From positions 1,515,487-1,579,486 of the forward strand of contig NZ_LT840184.1 in NCBI RefSeq assembly GCF_900177425.1: DNA of 64,000 bases. Direction: 5' to 3'. Below the pieces are notes generated by a model, which was not told the DNA's origin, ran no database searches, and saw only the letters and a list, made by a program, of their open reading frames with translations. Made by a program: the position numbers and the translations under genes. Position 1 is the first letter of the stretch. Each line of letters opens with the position of its first letter. The DNA is from Paenibacillus uliginis N3/975. GTDB lineage: Bacteria > Bacillota > Bacilli > Paenibacillales > Paenibacillaceae. This document shows positions 52,781 through 61,794 of the stretch, in pieces.

Positions 52781-52824
52781 AGAGAATCTGGGCTACACAT
52801 ACAATGGAAGGGAAGAACGCGAAA

Positions 52825-53310
52825 ATGAAAAAAACATCCGTTACCCAAGAGGTGGATTTAGCCATTTCACATCATCAGATACAGGTGCGTTCCCGTGATT
52901 TTGACGAGGACCTCTGTCAGTGGGGGGAACAAAATGTCGAGCAGGGAGCAGTTATTCATCCCGGGTACATCACTTTTGATCCGATCCCGGATGATGCATT
53001 TGGAGCTTGGGTGAAGCTTACCTTGTGTGAGAAGTTTGAGGAGGACCCACTTGCCCAGCGACGGATGGTTGTACCTTTTGATGTCATAGAACCGGAGAAG
53101 CTGGAGCTTTTGTCTGTGCCCATGAGTGCGATGATCGAGCTTCCCCTTGAACTAAGGCGGTATGCGCTGTATTACGAAATTTGCGAAGATGAAGAAGTTT
53201 ATTACAGAATGACTTTTGTACCAGAACATGAACCGCTGCAGGCAATGTATCTCATGGATGATGATTGGGGTGGGGAAGCGGGTAAACCACTACGGGAAGG
53301 CCGTTGTTAA
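52825..53310 (+). CDS. ComJ (Nin) family protein
   Basis: 161 residues from ATG 52825, ten bases after AAGGGAAG; ATG 52804 has no ribosome site. ComJ pattern: EVDLAISHHQIQVRS, GAVIHPGYITFDPIPDD, RMVVPFDVIEPEKLELLSV, LELRRYALYYEIC. In B. subtilis ComJ (Nin) inhibits the competence nuclease NucA; relatives elsewhere act as immunity proteins. No nuclease gene is next to it here. Last gene of the cluster. Confidence 0.78.
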   Translation: MKKTSVTQEVDLAISHHQIQVRSRDFDEDLCQWGEQNVEQGAVIHPGYITFDPIPDDAFGAWVKLTLCEKFEEDPLAQRRMVVPFDVIEPEKLELLSVPMSAMIELPLELRRYALYYEICEDEEVYYRMTFVPEHEPLQAMYLMDDDWGGEAGKPLREGRC

Positions 53311-53371
53311 AAATGATGTTAGTGTTATAGGATGGTCCAAAATTAAATTCTTATAGAGAGGAATGAATCCA

Positions 53372-54277
53372 GTGACGTTGCAGCAATTGAAATATGTGAT
53401 TGAGGTAGCCAATCGGGGTTCCATGAACGAAGCTGCGAAGCGATTGTTCATATCTCAGCCAAGCCTCTCAAATGCGATACGTGATTTGGAGGAAGAATTC
53501 CAAATTACGATTTTTGAACGTACGAACAAAGGGATTTCATTGTCCAAGGAGGGTGCTGAATTTCTTGGTTATGCCCGGCAGGTTGTAGAGCAGGCAGAGC
53601 TTTTGGAGACCCGTTATGTGAATGCGAAACCATCGCCGCAGCACTTTTCGGTATCTACCCAGCATTATGCGTTTGCGGTCAATGCTTTTGTAAATCTGGT
53701 TCGAGAGCATGGTCAAGAGGAGTATGAACTTGCTTTGCGGGAAACCAAGACGTATGAAATTATCCAAGATGTCAAAACGCTGCGCAGCGAGATTGGAATC
53801 CTATATTTGAATGAGTTTAACGAGAAGGTAATCAATAAGCTGCTCAAAGACGCCGGTTTGCAGTTCAACAGCCTGTTTACGGCTAAACCTCATATTTTTA
53901 TTAGCATAAAAAACCCGCTGGCCAAGCAGTCCGTCGTGAAGATTGAACAGCTGCAGGACTATCCGTACTTGTCCTTTGATCAGGGGGAGTTTAACTCTTT
54001 TCATTTCTCGGAAGAAATTTTGAGTACACTGTCACATAAAAAAAGCATCACAGTGAATGACCGGGCGACCCTGTTTAATCTGTTAATCGGGCTGAATGGA
54101 TATACGATTTCTACCGGTGTCCTTAGCGCTGATCTGAACGGAAATGAGATCATTCCGGTTCCGCTTGAGAGTGATGAGAGTATCAATGTGGGGTGGATTA
54201 GCCATAAAAATATTACGCTATCCAAGCTGGCAATCGCTTATACTGAAGCACTGTATGAGGCTATAGGGGATAGTTAG
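53372..54277 (+). CDS. LysR family transcriptional regulator
   Basis: 301 residues from GTG 53372 (MTLQQLKYVI is the standard LysR N-terminus; AGAGAGG lies about ten bases upstream), in preference to ATG 53363, which is too close to that site. HTH: GSMNEAAKRLFISQPSLSNAIRDLEEEF. Periplasmic-binding-like effector domain from about 90 (FVNLVREHGQEEYELALRET; FISIKNPLAKQSVVKIEQL; TRATLFNLLIGLNGYTIST-like block). Its target may be a divergent or distant gene; no divergent neighbour is present. Confidence 0.92.
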   Translation: MTLQQLKYVIEVANRGSMNEAAKRLFISQPSLSNAIRDLEEEFQITIFERTNKGISLSKEGAEFLGYARQVVEQAELLETRYVNAKPSPQHFSVSTQHYAFAVNAFVNLVREHGQEEYELALRETKTYEIIQDVKTLRSEIGILYLNEFNEKVINKLLKDAGLQFNSLFTAKPHIFISIKNPLAKQSVVKIEQLQDYPYLSFDQGEFNSFHFSEEILSTLSHKKSITVNDRATLFNLLIGLNGYTISTGVLSADLNGNEIIPVPLESDESINVGWISHKNITLSKLAIAYTEALYEAIGDS

Positions 54278-54296
54278 ACCAACCTCTGCACATAAA

Positions 54297-54332
54297 AAAG
54301 GAAGGGAGCCATGTCATTGGCTCCCTTCTTGT
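54297..54332 (+). terminator. Terminator of the LysR gene
   Basis: AAGGAAGGGAGCC / GGCTCCCTTCTT hairpin with flanking A and T runs. Confidence 0.8.
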
Positions 54333-54432
54333 ATTGCGTTCAAATCAGATATACGTCTCGAGTTTTTCCATACTCGTTGATTTGATACTATGTGGTTAGC
54401 TGTTTAGTGCCCTATGAATAGCAGCTCTGTCC

Positions 54433-54891
54433 TTATGGTCTCTGTGCAGTTGCACATTTCTGGATGAGCGATATCTGCCCTGCGTGAATGCCTGTATGAT
54501 ACATGAGTCTGCCCACAGCTTCGAGCGGTGTTGAAATGCCCATCGGAGACTTGACAGGTTCGTTCCATTTTTCATCAGGCAGCTCTCGCATCGCTTGAAT
54601 CATATGCTCGTTCGAGGCTTTCAGGATGGCGAGGAGCTCTTCCAAGTTGGTAAACTCATTCTCTGCTCCTGCAGCTCCACGGGCGGTATGGATAATCAGC
54701 CCCTCTGGCAGTGGACGATTGAAAAACCAATCGGCGAACATATACTCAACCTCTGCATTATGGCGAAGCATGTAGCCGATAGAGGCATTGCCCAGCTTTA
54801 GCGGTAAATCTTGTTCGGGCAGGTTTTTGGCTGTCTGATGAAATCGATCTTGAACAGCATTCCAGATTTGAGATACGGTGGTAAATGTCAT
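54433..54891 (-). CDS. DinB family protein
   Basis: 152 residues from ATG 54891, nine bases after AAAGGAG. DinB four-helix fold with metal-binding histidines: IWNAVQDRFHQTAKNLPEQD, SIGYMLRHNAEVEYMFADWF, and LMYHTGIHAGQISLIQK. DinB-type proteins are thiol S-transferases or metalloenzymes of unclear substrate. Last gene on the minus strand after the haem operon (24 bases), so it may be co-transcribed. Confidence 0.85.
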   Translation of the reverse strand: MTFTTVSQIWNAVQDRFHQTAKNLPEQDLPLKLGNASIGYMLRHNAEVEYMFADWFFNRPLPEGLIIHTARGAAGAENEFTNLEELLAILKASNEHMIQAMRELPDEKWNEPVKSPMGISTPLEAVGRLMYHTGIHAGQISLIQKCATAQRP

Positions 54892-54914
54892 CAAGTAACA
54901 CTCCTTTGTCTGAT

Positions 54915-55424
54915 TTACAATTGTGCTTCGGACGTGTGTCCGTCCCTTGAGACAAGGTCAAATCTGTTACCCGACAGATCGATATCGAACGCTTGACCGA
55001 ACCCTACCACATAACGCCCCTCGCGTACGGTTAGCTCGAACAGTGAAAAATCCAATCCCTGGAGCATTCGGATCATACTGTCCCCAAAAGACTGACCAAA
55101 CAAATTAAAAATATCCTCATTTTCTTCGTTTCCTACTTTGATAGCAGTACATGCGAATCTTGCTCTCTGACGAGCAAATAGGTTTCTGGACTGTGATTCG
55201 TCCTCGATAAACATGACGTCAACAGCGGGATTGTTCTCGATATGATGGTAATGATTGGCGATTTGACTGATATAGATATAGAGTTTACCGTTCTTTTTCA
55301 CGAACGGGGCATAGGAGATGAACGGCTGCCCATTTTCATCCAGAGTGCTTAGCATGATTGTCTTTAGGCTATCCGTAAATGTTAAATACTCCAGCTTGAT
55401 CTTTTCTTTATCCAATTGCTTCAT
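54915..55424 (-). CDS. HugZ/HutZ-type haem-degrading protein
   Basis: 169 residues, ATG after GAGGGATC. Split-barrel flavoprotein-like fold: FTDSLKTIMLSTLDENGQPF, SYAPFVKKNGKLYIYISQIA, HYHHIENNPAVDVMFIEDES, RARFACTAIKVG, VVGFGQAFDID, ending RDGHTSEAQL, which carries the C-terminal His segment used by HugZ and HutZ to bind haem. Probably releases iron from haem imported by the preceding ABC system. Overlaps the ATPase gene by 17 bases. Confidence 0.88.
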   Translation of the reverse strand: MKQLDKEKIKLEYLTFTDSLKTIMLSTLDENGQPFISYAPFVKKNGKLYIYISQIANHYHHIENNPAVDVMFIEDESQSRNLFARQRARFACTAIKVGNEENEDIFNLFGQSFGDSMIRMLQGLDFSLFELTVREGRYVVGFGQAFDIDLSGNRFDLVSRDGHTSEAQL

Positions 55425-56211
55425 GAATGATCCCTCTACTTTTCTTCAATATATGAATACGTGGGGCGGAACTGCCAACAACATATTCCACTTCGGACTC
55501 AACGCCGTATACCTCGCGGATCAATTGTGGGGTGAGCACCTGTTGCGGAGGACCGTATTCACGCATGACGCCATTCTGGATGACAGAGATCTTGTCACTA
55601 TAGGCACCTGCATGATTCAAATCGTGAAGCACCATGACAACCGTAAGGTTCAATTCACGATTTAGTCTGCTTATAAGCTCAAGCACTTCCAGCTGATGGG
55701 CGATATCCAAGTAAGTGGTCGGTTCGTCAAGCAGCAGTACTTTGGGTCGTTGCGCTAGTGCCATGGCAATCCAGGCACGTTGCGCTTCTCCGCCTGACAA
55801 GGAGACGATCAATCTGTCCTTGTATTGAAGCATACCAGTCTGTTCAAGCGCCCACCCAATGACCTCCTCATCACTTGAATCGAATCGTTCGTACCACTTC
55901 TTGTGTGGAACCCGTCCGTATCCGACCAACTCTTCGACGGTCATGTCTGCTGGACATGAATTCGATTGACAGAGCATGCACATAATGCGAGAAACCTGCT
56001 TGGTGCTGAGGGAGGACAACTCTCGGTTCGCAATGCATATACGTCCGCTTTCGCAAGGAATGCTGCGTGACAATCCTTTGAGAATGGTTGACTTGCCTGA
56101 TCCATTTGGCCCGATAATGGATACAACTTCTCCTTCGTTTACCTCAAGTGAAAAGTTATTAATAATCGTTCGATCTGCATAGCGTATCGTCAGAGACTGA
56201 ACCTCAAGCAT
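55408..56211 (-). CDS. Iron/haem ABC transporter ATPase (FecE/HmuV-like)
   Basis: 267 residues. Walker A GPNGSGKST (about 36-44), signature LSGGEAQRAWIAMALAQRP, Walker B VLLLDEPTTYLDIAHQLEV, and the D and H loops follow. Drives the permease at 56212. Order permease-ATPase-HugZ supports haem as the substrate. It begins directly at the permease stop. Confidence 0.93.
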   Translation of the reverse strand: MLEVQSLTIRYADRTIINNFSLEVNEGEVVSIIGPNGSGKSTILKGLSRSIPCESGRICIANRELSSLSTKQVSRIMCMLCQSNSCPADMTVEELVGYGRVPHKKWYERFDSSDEEVIGWALEQTGMLQYKDRLIVSLSGGEAQRAWIAMALAQRPKVLLLDEPTTYLDIAHQLEVLELISRLNRELNLTVVMVLHDLNHAGAYSDKISVIQNGVMREYGPPQQVLTPQLIREVYGVESEVEYVVGSSAPRIHILKKSRGIIHEAIG

Positions 56212-57204
56212 CTAAGTGTCCCCCTTGCGCATCAGGTATAGAAAATATGGACCTCCAAGCATCGCCATCACAATGCCGGCCGGTATTTCAGTGGGTGCGA
56301 AAACCGTACGTCCTGCAGTATCTGCGGCGAGCAGGATCAATGCTCCGAGCAGAAGGCTCATCGGCAATGCTTGCTTATAATCAGAACCGACGAGCATGCG
56401 GGCGATATGTGGAACGATGAGTCCGACAAAGCCGACAAGTCCGACGGTTGATACGGAGATGGCTGCCAAATAAACGGCTATAAATGAGAGTGTAAACCGG
56501 ATGCGGTTCAAATTTTGCCCCAGGTTATGTGCGACCTGTTCTCCTAAACGTAAAATATTGGCTTGTCGGATACACAGAATGGCAGCAATCCATCCGATAA
56601 TGGAATAAGGGAGTAGAACCTTTACCGCAGACATACCTTTGCCGGACAAACTGCCATTCAACCATTGCAAGGCAGAGGGGAGCTGATCGCTGTACAGCAA
56701 GGACAACAGCCCTATGACTCCACCGAATACAGCGTTAACGGCTACACCGGACAGAATGATGCGGATGGGTGTGAACCCGGTCCTCCGATTCCATGCCCAG
56801 ACATAGACTAGGACCGCTGCGATCATACCACCGACAATTGCAGCTAATGGAACCAGTGAAGCGTAACTGGGCTGAGCGAGCAAGATGAACAGTACGGCGA
56901 CCGCAGCTCCGCTCGATACACCCGTCAGTCCGGGATCAGCTAAGGGATTCAACATGACTGCTTGAAGTAATGCGCCTGAAGCCGCTAAGTTTGCCCCAAT
57001 CAACAGAGCAAGTAACACTCTTGGGATTCGTATATCCCACAGAATCGTATGATTGGCATCATCCCCATTTCCAAACAAGGTACTCACGGTTTCAGTCGGA
57101 GATAACCGGACACTGCCCAGCCCGATAGAAAGCAGAACGGCGGCTATTAGAGCTAGGGCAGTGATCCCGAGGAGTACGGCTTTTCTGATGTGTTTCTCCG
57201 TCAC
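56212..57204 (-). CDS. FecCD-family iron/haem ABC transporter permease
   Basis: 330 residues from GTG 57204 (GGAGG about eight bases upstream); the frame is open further but overlaps the binding-protein 3' end. About nine to ten membrane helices, with LGSVRLSPTETVSTLFG, WDIRIPRVLLALLIGANLAA, SGALLQAVMLNPLADPGLTG, GFVGLIVPHIARMLVG and a late FAPTEIPAGIVMAMLGGPYF, all FecCD hallmarks. Single permease, so probably a homodimer. Confidence 0.93.
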   Translation of the reverse strand: MTEKHIRKAVLLGITALALIAAVLLSIGLGSVRLSPTETVSTLFGNGDDANHTILWDIRIPRVLLALLIGANLAASGALLQAVMLNPLADPGLTGVSSGAAVAVLFILLAQPSYASLVPLAAIVGGMIAAVLVYVWAWNRRTGFTPIRIILSGVAVNAVFGGVIGLLSLLYSDQLPSALQWLNGSLSGKGMSAVKVLLPYSIIGWIAAILCIRQANILRLGEQVAHNLGQNLNRIRFTLSFIAVYLAAISVSTVGLVGFVGLIVPHIARMLVGSDYKQALPMSLLLGALILLAADTAGRTVFAPTEIPAGIVMAMLGGPYFLYLMRKGDT

Positions 57205-57220
57205 TCTGGATTCCTCCGTA

Positions 57221-58264
57221 TCAGTTGTACAAAATTTTGAACATCTCTTCATATGCTTGCGGAGCCTTAACGATCGATGCAATACCGAACAGGCTGTAAT
57301 CGAGCGCGATCAGCTTGTCGTTCTTGAATGCATCAAGCTTCTCCCAGGCACCGTTTTTCTTGGTGTCCTCCTCGAATTTTTTGGCGACCGCATCTGGATC
57401 TCCGTGAGCAACCAATAAAATAACATCCGGATTCGCGGCAACGATGCTTTCCATGTTGAGCGGAATGTAAGTTTCCTTCAGCTTCAGCACATCAGTAACC
57501 ACATTAGATGCACCGAGTTTCTTCACCAAACTACCAGTGTATGTATTCTCATTCATGAACATGAGTGATTCGGCAGACCCGAACAGGATCATGACGGATG
57601 GAGCTTCTTTTCCTTTGGTCTTTTCAATGACGGCATTTTCTTTCTCGTTGAACTGTTGCAGGAATGCTTCTGCTTTGTCTTCTTTCTTGAATAAACGTCC
57701 AAGGGTGACCATCGAGAGCTTCAATTCATCTAATGAATCAGCTGGTAAGTAAGCGGATGGCAAGGATGCGGATTTAAACAATTTGTCCAGATTGTCTTTT
57801 ATGGAAGCTGGGCCAAGTACAAAATCAGGCTGCAATTTGGCAATCTGCTCCAGATCTGGCTGATGGGATGATCCGATACGAGGTACTTGGTCAAAAGCAG
57901 CTGGCAGCTGACTGCTTGTAGTTGGAACGCCCACAGGAATGACGCCAAGCTCATTCAACAATTCCGATATGGAGACAGATACCGTCACTACTTTATCAGG
58001 CGTTTCCCCTTCAGGCGTCTTCTCTTTGAATTGCGTCAGCAATTCCTGAAGCTTCTCCTCATCAACAGCGACAGAGGATTGTGCTTCTGTGCTTGGAGCT
58101 GTTTCAGTGCTTGAAGCTGCTTCCGGGGTCGATGCAGCAGTAGAGGAAGCCGCAGGCTGTGACTGTGATGATGTGCTAGAGGTAGATGGCGTCTGACTGC
58201 AGGCAGCGACGAATATTGTGAACAAGGTAAGAATAAGTACAGGTTTAAAACGAGATAGCTTCAT
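57221..58264 (-). CDS. Iron/haem-binding lipoprotein (FecB/IsdE-like)
   Basis: 347 residues from ATG 58264, six bases after GGAGAAT. Lipobox FVAAC (Cys22), then a long Ser/Ala/Thr/Pro-rich linker to about 75. The helical-backbone binding fold includes ELLNELGVIPVGVPTTSSQL, VPRIGSSHQPDLEQIAKLQP and DFVLGPASIKDNLDKLF. Candidate axial ligands (Met, His) lie in the two lobes. Controlled by two Fur boxes directly upstream. A later frame start at 58363 lies inside the Fur boxes and is not used. Confidence 0.92.
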   Translation of the reverse strand: MKLSRFKPVLILTLFTIFVAACSQTPSTSSTSSQSQPAASSTAASTPEAASSTETAPSTEAQSSVAVDEEKLQELLTQFKEKTPEGETPDKVVTVSVSISELLNELGVIPVGVPTTSSQLPAAFDQVPRIGSSHQPDLEQIAKLQPDFVLGPASIKDNLDKLFKSASLPSAYLPADSLDELKLSMVTLGRLFKKEDKAEAFLQQFNEKENAVIEKTKGKEAPSVMILFGSAESLMFMNENTYTGSLVKKLGASNVVTDVLKLKETYIPLNMESIVAANPDVILLVAHGDPDAVAKKFEEDTKKNGAWEKLDAFKNDKLIALDYSLFGIASIVKAPQAYEEMFKILYN

Positions 58265-58287
58265 GGGATAATTCTCCTTTTCATAAC

Positions 58288-58323
58288 TGATAATGATTAT
58301 CATTATATTGATAACAATTATCA
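58288..58323 (-). promoter_or_regulatory. Two tandem Fur boxes
   Basis: TGATAATGATTATCA (58288-58302) and TGATAACAATTATCA (58309-58323) fit the Fur 7-1-7 inverted-repeat rule, 24 bases before the start codon of the haem-binding lipoprotein. Iron repression of the operon is expected. Confidence 0.9.
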
Positions 58324-58406
58324 TTATCAATAGGTATTTTAATTTTTTATAAAATAAATTCAAAATGAATGGAATTTATTTTGTGAATTTTATCTAATCT
58401 CAGCAA

Positions 58407-58442
58407 TAAAAAGGCATGACGGGGTTCCGCCATGCCTTTTTA
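58407..58442 (-). terminator. Terminator after the VOC gene
   Basis: AAAAAGGCATG / CATGCCTTTTT with a GC-rich loop, bidirectional in appearance; it isolates the haem promoter from the upstream VOC gene. Confidence 0.88.
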
Positions 58443-58443
58443 T

Positions 58444-58869
58444 CTACGCCTTTACTTCGGTTGTGATATTCCAAGTGACGCCAAATTGATCTGTTACGAT
58501 TCCGTAAGCAGGGCTCCAGAACGTTTCCTGAAGAGGCATGCGAATCTGGCCGCCTTCTTTTAGAACCTCATAAATCTGCTCAGAGCGCTCCGCTGTAACT
58601 GTGGTAATGCAGATCTGAACCTGATTACCCGAATGCACTGGCTGACCCGGAAACGTATCCGAGAACATCAAGTCCGTCTCTCCAACCTTCAAGTTCGCGT
58701 GGGATACTCGATCCTTGGCGCCCTCCGGTAAAGGGAAATCAGGGTTGGCCGGCATTTCCCCGAACGTCTGCATCATTACAACTTTGGCATCGAGCGCTTT
58801 CTCGTAGAAAGAGATTGCTTCCTTCGCATTTCCATCCAGGATAAGATACGGGTTCATCCGTAGTGTCAT
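58444..58869 (-). CDS. VOC family (PhnB/YjdN-like) protein
   Basis: 141 residues from ATG 58869, ten bases after AAGGTGG; GTG 58884 is also in frame. Glyoxalase/VOC fold: MNPYLILDGNAKEAISFYEK, VVMMQTFGEMPANPDFP, VSHANLKVGETDLMFSDTFP and the end WSPAYGIVTDQFGVTWNI. Matches the PhnB/3-demethylubiquinone-like branch, whose substrates are not defined. Single gene. Confidence 0.9.
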   Translation of the reverse strand: MTLRMNPYLILDGNAKEAISFYEKALDAKVVMMQTFGEMPANPDFPLPEGAKDRVSHANLKVGETDLMFSDTFPGQPVHSGNQVQICITTVTAERSEQIYEVLKEGGQIRMPLQETFWSPAYGIVTDQFGVTWNITTEVKA

Positions 58870-59008
58870 GATTTTCTCAGCCACCTTAACCTAATTTGTT
58901 TTCATATTTCATTATCACACAAGTGGAATTATTTAATCAAAAATGCACTGTCCAACGATAACGAAACACTGAATTTGCTTCCAATCAATTCTGGTAAATG
59001 GAGATGGT

Positions 59009-59059
59009 TATAGTTTTAAGCTATAGCCAGCTATAGTTAATTGGAGTTACTCTATAGCT
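59009..59059 (+). promoter_or_regulatory. MET-box-like operator with two further CTATAG palindromes
   Basis: TATAGTTTTAAGCTATA (59009-59025) matches the LysR-type MET-box consensus TATAGTTTnAAACTATA at all but one position. AGCTATAG (59030-59037) and CTATAGCT (59052-59059) add two more half-sites 14 bases apart. A weak promoter (TATAAC at about 59091) follows. There is no S-box or T-box leader. Confidence 0.6.
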
Positions 59060-59125
59060 GGAAAACTGTGCTATCTTTCTTATAACGATTTTTTACAGAT
59101 AAATAGTTTAAAGGGGATAGTACAG

Positions 59126-60262
59126 ATGAGCAATTCATTGGAGAGCGCTAAACAAAGAACGGTTACACCTTTCAGGCATGATACGGTCGGTAGTTTTTTG
59201 CGTCCGGAGGTGCTGAAAGAGGCTAGAGTCAAATATCAAAACAACGAGATTAGTGCGGATGAACTGCAGAGGGTAGAAGATCGGGAAATTATTAAGCTGG
59301 TAGCCAAGCAAAAATCGGTAGGACTGAAAGCCGTAACGGATGGGGAGTTCAGACGCTCCTGGTGGCATCTTGATTTTATGTGGGGGCTAGATGGGGTCGA
59401 GAAAGCAAATGCAGATAGAGGATATCAGTTCCAAGGCGAGGAAACTCGTGCAGAAACCGCCCGCTTGTGCGGTAAAGTCGGCTTTTCCAGTCATCCGTTT
59501 GTAGAGCACTTCAAATTTCTTAAAGAAGTGGCTGGAGAGGATGCGATCGCTCGCCAGACGATACCGGCACCGGCCCAATTTCTTGCGGAGCTTCAACGTC
59601 CAGATAACAAGGCCAGTACCGATTCCTATTACAACAGCACGGAGGAATTGGTAGCTGATATTGCAACGGCATACAATGCAGCTATTCTTGCATTCTATGA
59701 GGCGGGCTGCCGCAGTCTTCAACTGGATGACTGCACTTGGGGAATGCTCTGCGACAAGAATTATTGGGAATTAAGACAAGAGGATGTGGCGAAGTTACCT
59801 GATATTGCAGAGCTTTACGCCAGTGTTAACAAACAAGCCATTACCGGGCTCCCTGAAGACATGATTGTTACAACGCATGTGTGCCGGGGGAATTACCATT
59901 CAACATGGGCATCCTCTGGCAGCTATGAGCCTGTTTCGGAATATCTTTTCGGAATCGATCATATTGACGGATACTATTTGGAGTTTGATACCGATCGTGC
60001 GGGGGATTTTACACCGCTGAAACATCTGAAGGACCAGCAGGTTGTACTCGGATTGGTTTCGTCCAAAACGGGTGAGCTTGAAGATAAGCAGGAGATTATT
60101 CGCCGAATTAAGGAAGCTGCTCAATATGTGGATCTCAATCATATTTGCCTAAGCCCTCAATGCGGATTTGCTTCTACCGAGGAAGGTAATATTTTAACAG
60201 AGGAGCAGCAGTGGAAGAAACTTGAATTCATTAAAGAGATTGCTGATGAAATCTGGAAATAA
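59126..60262 (+). CDS. MetE-like cobalamin-independent methionine synthase (YxjG/YxjH type)
   Basis: 378 residues, AAGGGGA ribosome site. Corresponds to the catalytic C-terminal half of MetE: FRHDTVGSFLRPEVLKEAR, VTDGEFRRSWWHLDFMW, LAELQRPDNKASTDS-like loop, and the zinc-ligand blocks CRSLQLDDCTWGMLC, VTTHVCRGNYHSTW and HICLSPQCGF. Transfers a methyl group to homocysteine; the short YxjG/YxjH type may use other methyl donors. A MET-box-like operator upstream suggests methionine control. Confidence 0.92.
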   Translation: MSNSLESAKQRTVTPFRHDTVGSFLRPEVLKEARVKYQNNEISADELQRVEDREIIKLVAKQKSVGLKAVTDGEFRRSWWHLDFMWGLDGVEKANADRGYQFQGEETRAETARLCGKVGFSSHPFVEHFKFLKEVAGEDAIARQTIPAPAQFLAELQRPDNKASTDSYYNSTEELVADIATAYNAAILAFYEAGCRSLQLDDCTWGMLCDKNYWELRQEDVAKLPDIAELYASVNKQAITGLPEDMIVTTHVCRGNYHSTWASSGSYEPVSEYLFGIDHIDGYYLEFDTDRAGDFTPLKHLKDQQVVLGLVSSKTGELEDKQEIIRRIKEAAQYVDLNHICLSPQCGFASTEEGNILTEEQQWKKLEFIKEIADEIWK

Positions 60263-60274
60263 GGAAATAGAAAT

Positions 60275-60337
60275 ACCCCTTTGGGTAGAGTGGAATCCCT
60301 TACAGGATATCCGGTTCTCACTCAAAGGGGTGTTCTT
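60275..60337 (+). terminator. Long hairpin after the MetE-like gene
   Basis: ACCCCTTTG / CAAAGGGGT outer arms with inner GAGTG/CACTC pairing, then GTTCTTGTT. Imperfect T tract. Confidence 0.65.
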
Positions 60338-60377
60338 GTTAAGAAAACTAGTCTAAAAAGCTAGAGCGCGAATATAT

Positions 60378-61727
60378 TTATACTAGCTTCCAAAGTGCAG
60401 GAACATTGGTTGGCTCCCAACCGGTCAGTGAAGTGTGGGATTGGCGACACTCATATACTGAGCCGTTGTAACTTACCTGAGTCCCGGCAGTATATGAAGT
60501 GTTTGGCGACCAAGCTTGAACGGCAGGTGCATCTGCCGTTGTCGCACTTACTGAATTACTGGCGGAAGATTCATTGCCGGCTGCGTCAATCGCATGAACG
60601 GTAAATGTATAAGCCGTATTTGGACTTAGACCTGATACAGTGTAATCAGTAGTTGTACCGGATACGGTTCCTACCAAGGATGAGCCGCTATAAATTTTAT
60701 ATCCGGTTACGCCCACGTTATCCGTTGACGGGCCCCACATCAGGTTGACACTTGTGGAAGTTGGACTACCCATGACATGCAGATTGCCTGGGGCGGTTGG
60801 TGCTTCGGTATCTACTACTACGAGATCCGTGGTCACATTAAGTGCATTACTGGCAATGGACAGATTGCCTGCGGCATCCACAGCCTTTACTGTAAACGTA
60901 TAGGCTGTATTTGCTGTTAAGCCGGTTACAGTGTAATTCAGGGTAGAACCAGATACCGTTGTGATGAGGGTATTTCCATTGTAGACCTTGTAGCCTGTTA
61001 CACCTACGTTATCTGAAGAAGCGTTCCATGCCAAGGATACAGTTGTGCTAGTAGTGCCTGTGGAAGCAAGAGAAGACGGTGCAGTCGGAGCTTCCGTATC
61101 GATCGGGTTGCTTCCGTTGAAGTTCACATCAATTACGTTGTAAAATGCATTTGGCGTATCTGCAATTTCCCAAACAGCCAGAATGACATGATACCCGGTA
61201 CGCTGTGGAACATTGCAGGTATCCGAATACGTTGACGGAGGTCGAGTACCATCATAAGTGACAGAACAGAATGGGGTAAGGTCGAAGGAATCACGTGTTA
61301 GTGCAGCGTTAGGATTCCAATTTGGTTTCGTTATATAATATTTCCAACTGGAAGTGGCATGGGCAGCAGTCAGCTTCCAGGTAAACGTATTTTGTCCGGA
61401 GGACATGTTCACTTTGGCCCATCGGGTAGCGGATTGTTCATCCAGTTTCGGAAAGGCGCCGCCTGCACTTGCAATTTTGCCATCAGCTGGCCCTGCTGCA
61501 GGGAAGCCTTTAGGCGCTTCCAAACTTTGAGGCTCATAAATGATCGCTCCGCAATCGGTATTCTGTCCGTTTTTACATAAAATCGCCCGGCTGCCTGGAC
61601 TGTCGACGTAGCCGTGAGCGGATACTTTTTCCGAGAAGAGAAACATACTTAATGCAGCAACAATCATCATTCCACACAGGGTAAGCAGCTTTACCAACAT
61701 TGGATTGGATAATCGAATAGAAGTCAT
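60378..61727 (-). CDS. Secreted AA10 lytic polysaccharide monooxygenase with two FN3 domains and a CBM5/12 module
   Basis: 449 residues from ATG 61727, nine bases after GGAGG. Signal peptide 1-37 ending KVSA; mature His38 (HGYVDSPGSR) and His123 (TAAHATS) form the copper histidine brace of AA10 enzymes. Two fibronectin III domains follow (about 225-310 and 315-400), each with DNVGVTGYKVYNG-like and AYTFTVKAVDAAGN motifs. The C-terminal 45 residues (WSPNTSYTAGTQVSYNG, YECRQSHTSLTGWEP) are a chitin-binding CBM5/12. Oxidatively cleaves chitin outside the cell. Confidence 0.95.
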   Translation of the reverse strand: MTSIRLSNPMLVKLLTLCGMMIVAALSMFLFSEKVSAHGYVDSPGSRAILCKNGQNTDCGAIIYEPQSLEAPKGFPAAGPADGKIASAGGAFPKLDEQSATRWAKVNMSSGQNTFTWKLTAAHATSSWKYYITKPNWNPNAALTRDSFDLTPFCSVTYDGTRPPSTYSDTCNVPQRTGYHVILAVWEIADTPNAFYNVIDVNFNGSNPIDTEAPTAPSSLASTGTTSTTVSLAWNASSDNVGVTGYKVYNGNTLITTVSGSTLNYTVTGLTANTAYTFTVKAVDAAGNLSIASNALNVTTDLVVVDTEAPTAPGNLHVMGSPTSTSVNLMWGPSTDNVGVTGYKIYSGSSLVGTVSGTTTDYTVSGLSPNTAYTFTVHAIDAAGNESSASNSVSATTADAPAVQAWSPNTSYTAGTQVSYNGSVYECRQSHTSLTGWEPTNVPALWKLV

Positions 61728-61794
61728 TAGGATTAGCCTCCTTTTAATTTGGAATATCATGTTCATTCGGCCATTCGCGTAAAACTATAAATTT

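Noticed and set aside
59009..59060. Repeated CTATAG words considered as CRISPR-like or iteron repeats
   Set aside because: Only three or four short copies with palindromic symmetry next to a promoter; an operator array explains them better. No CRISPR array or replication origin was seen anywhere in the window.
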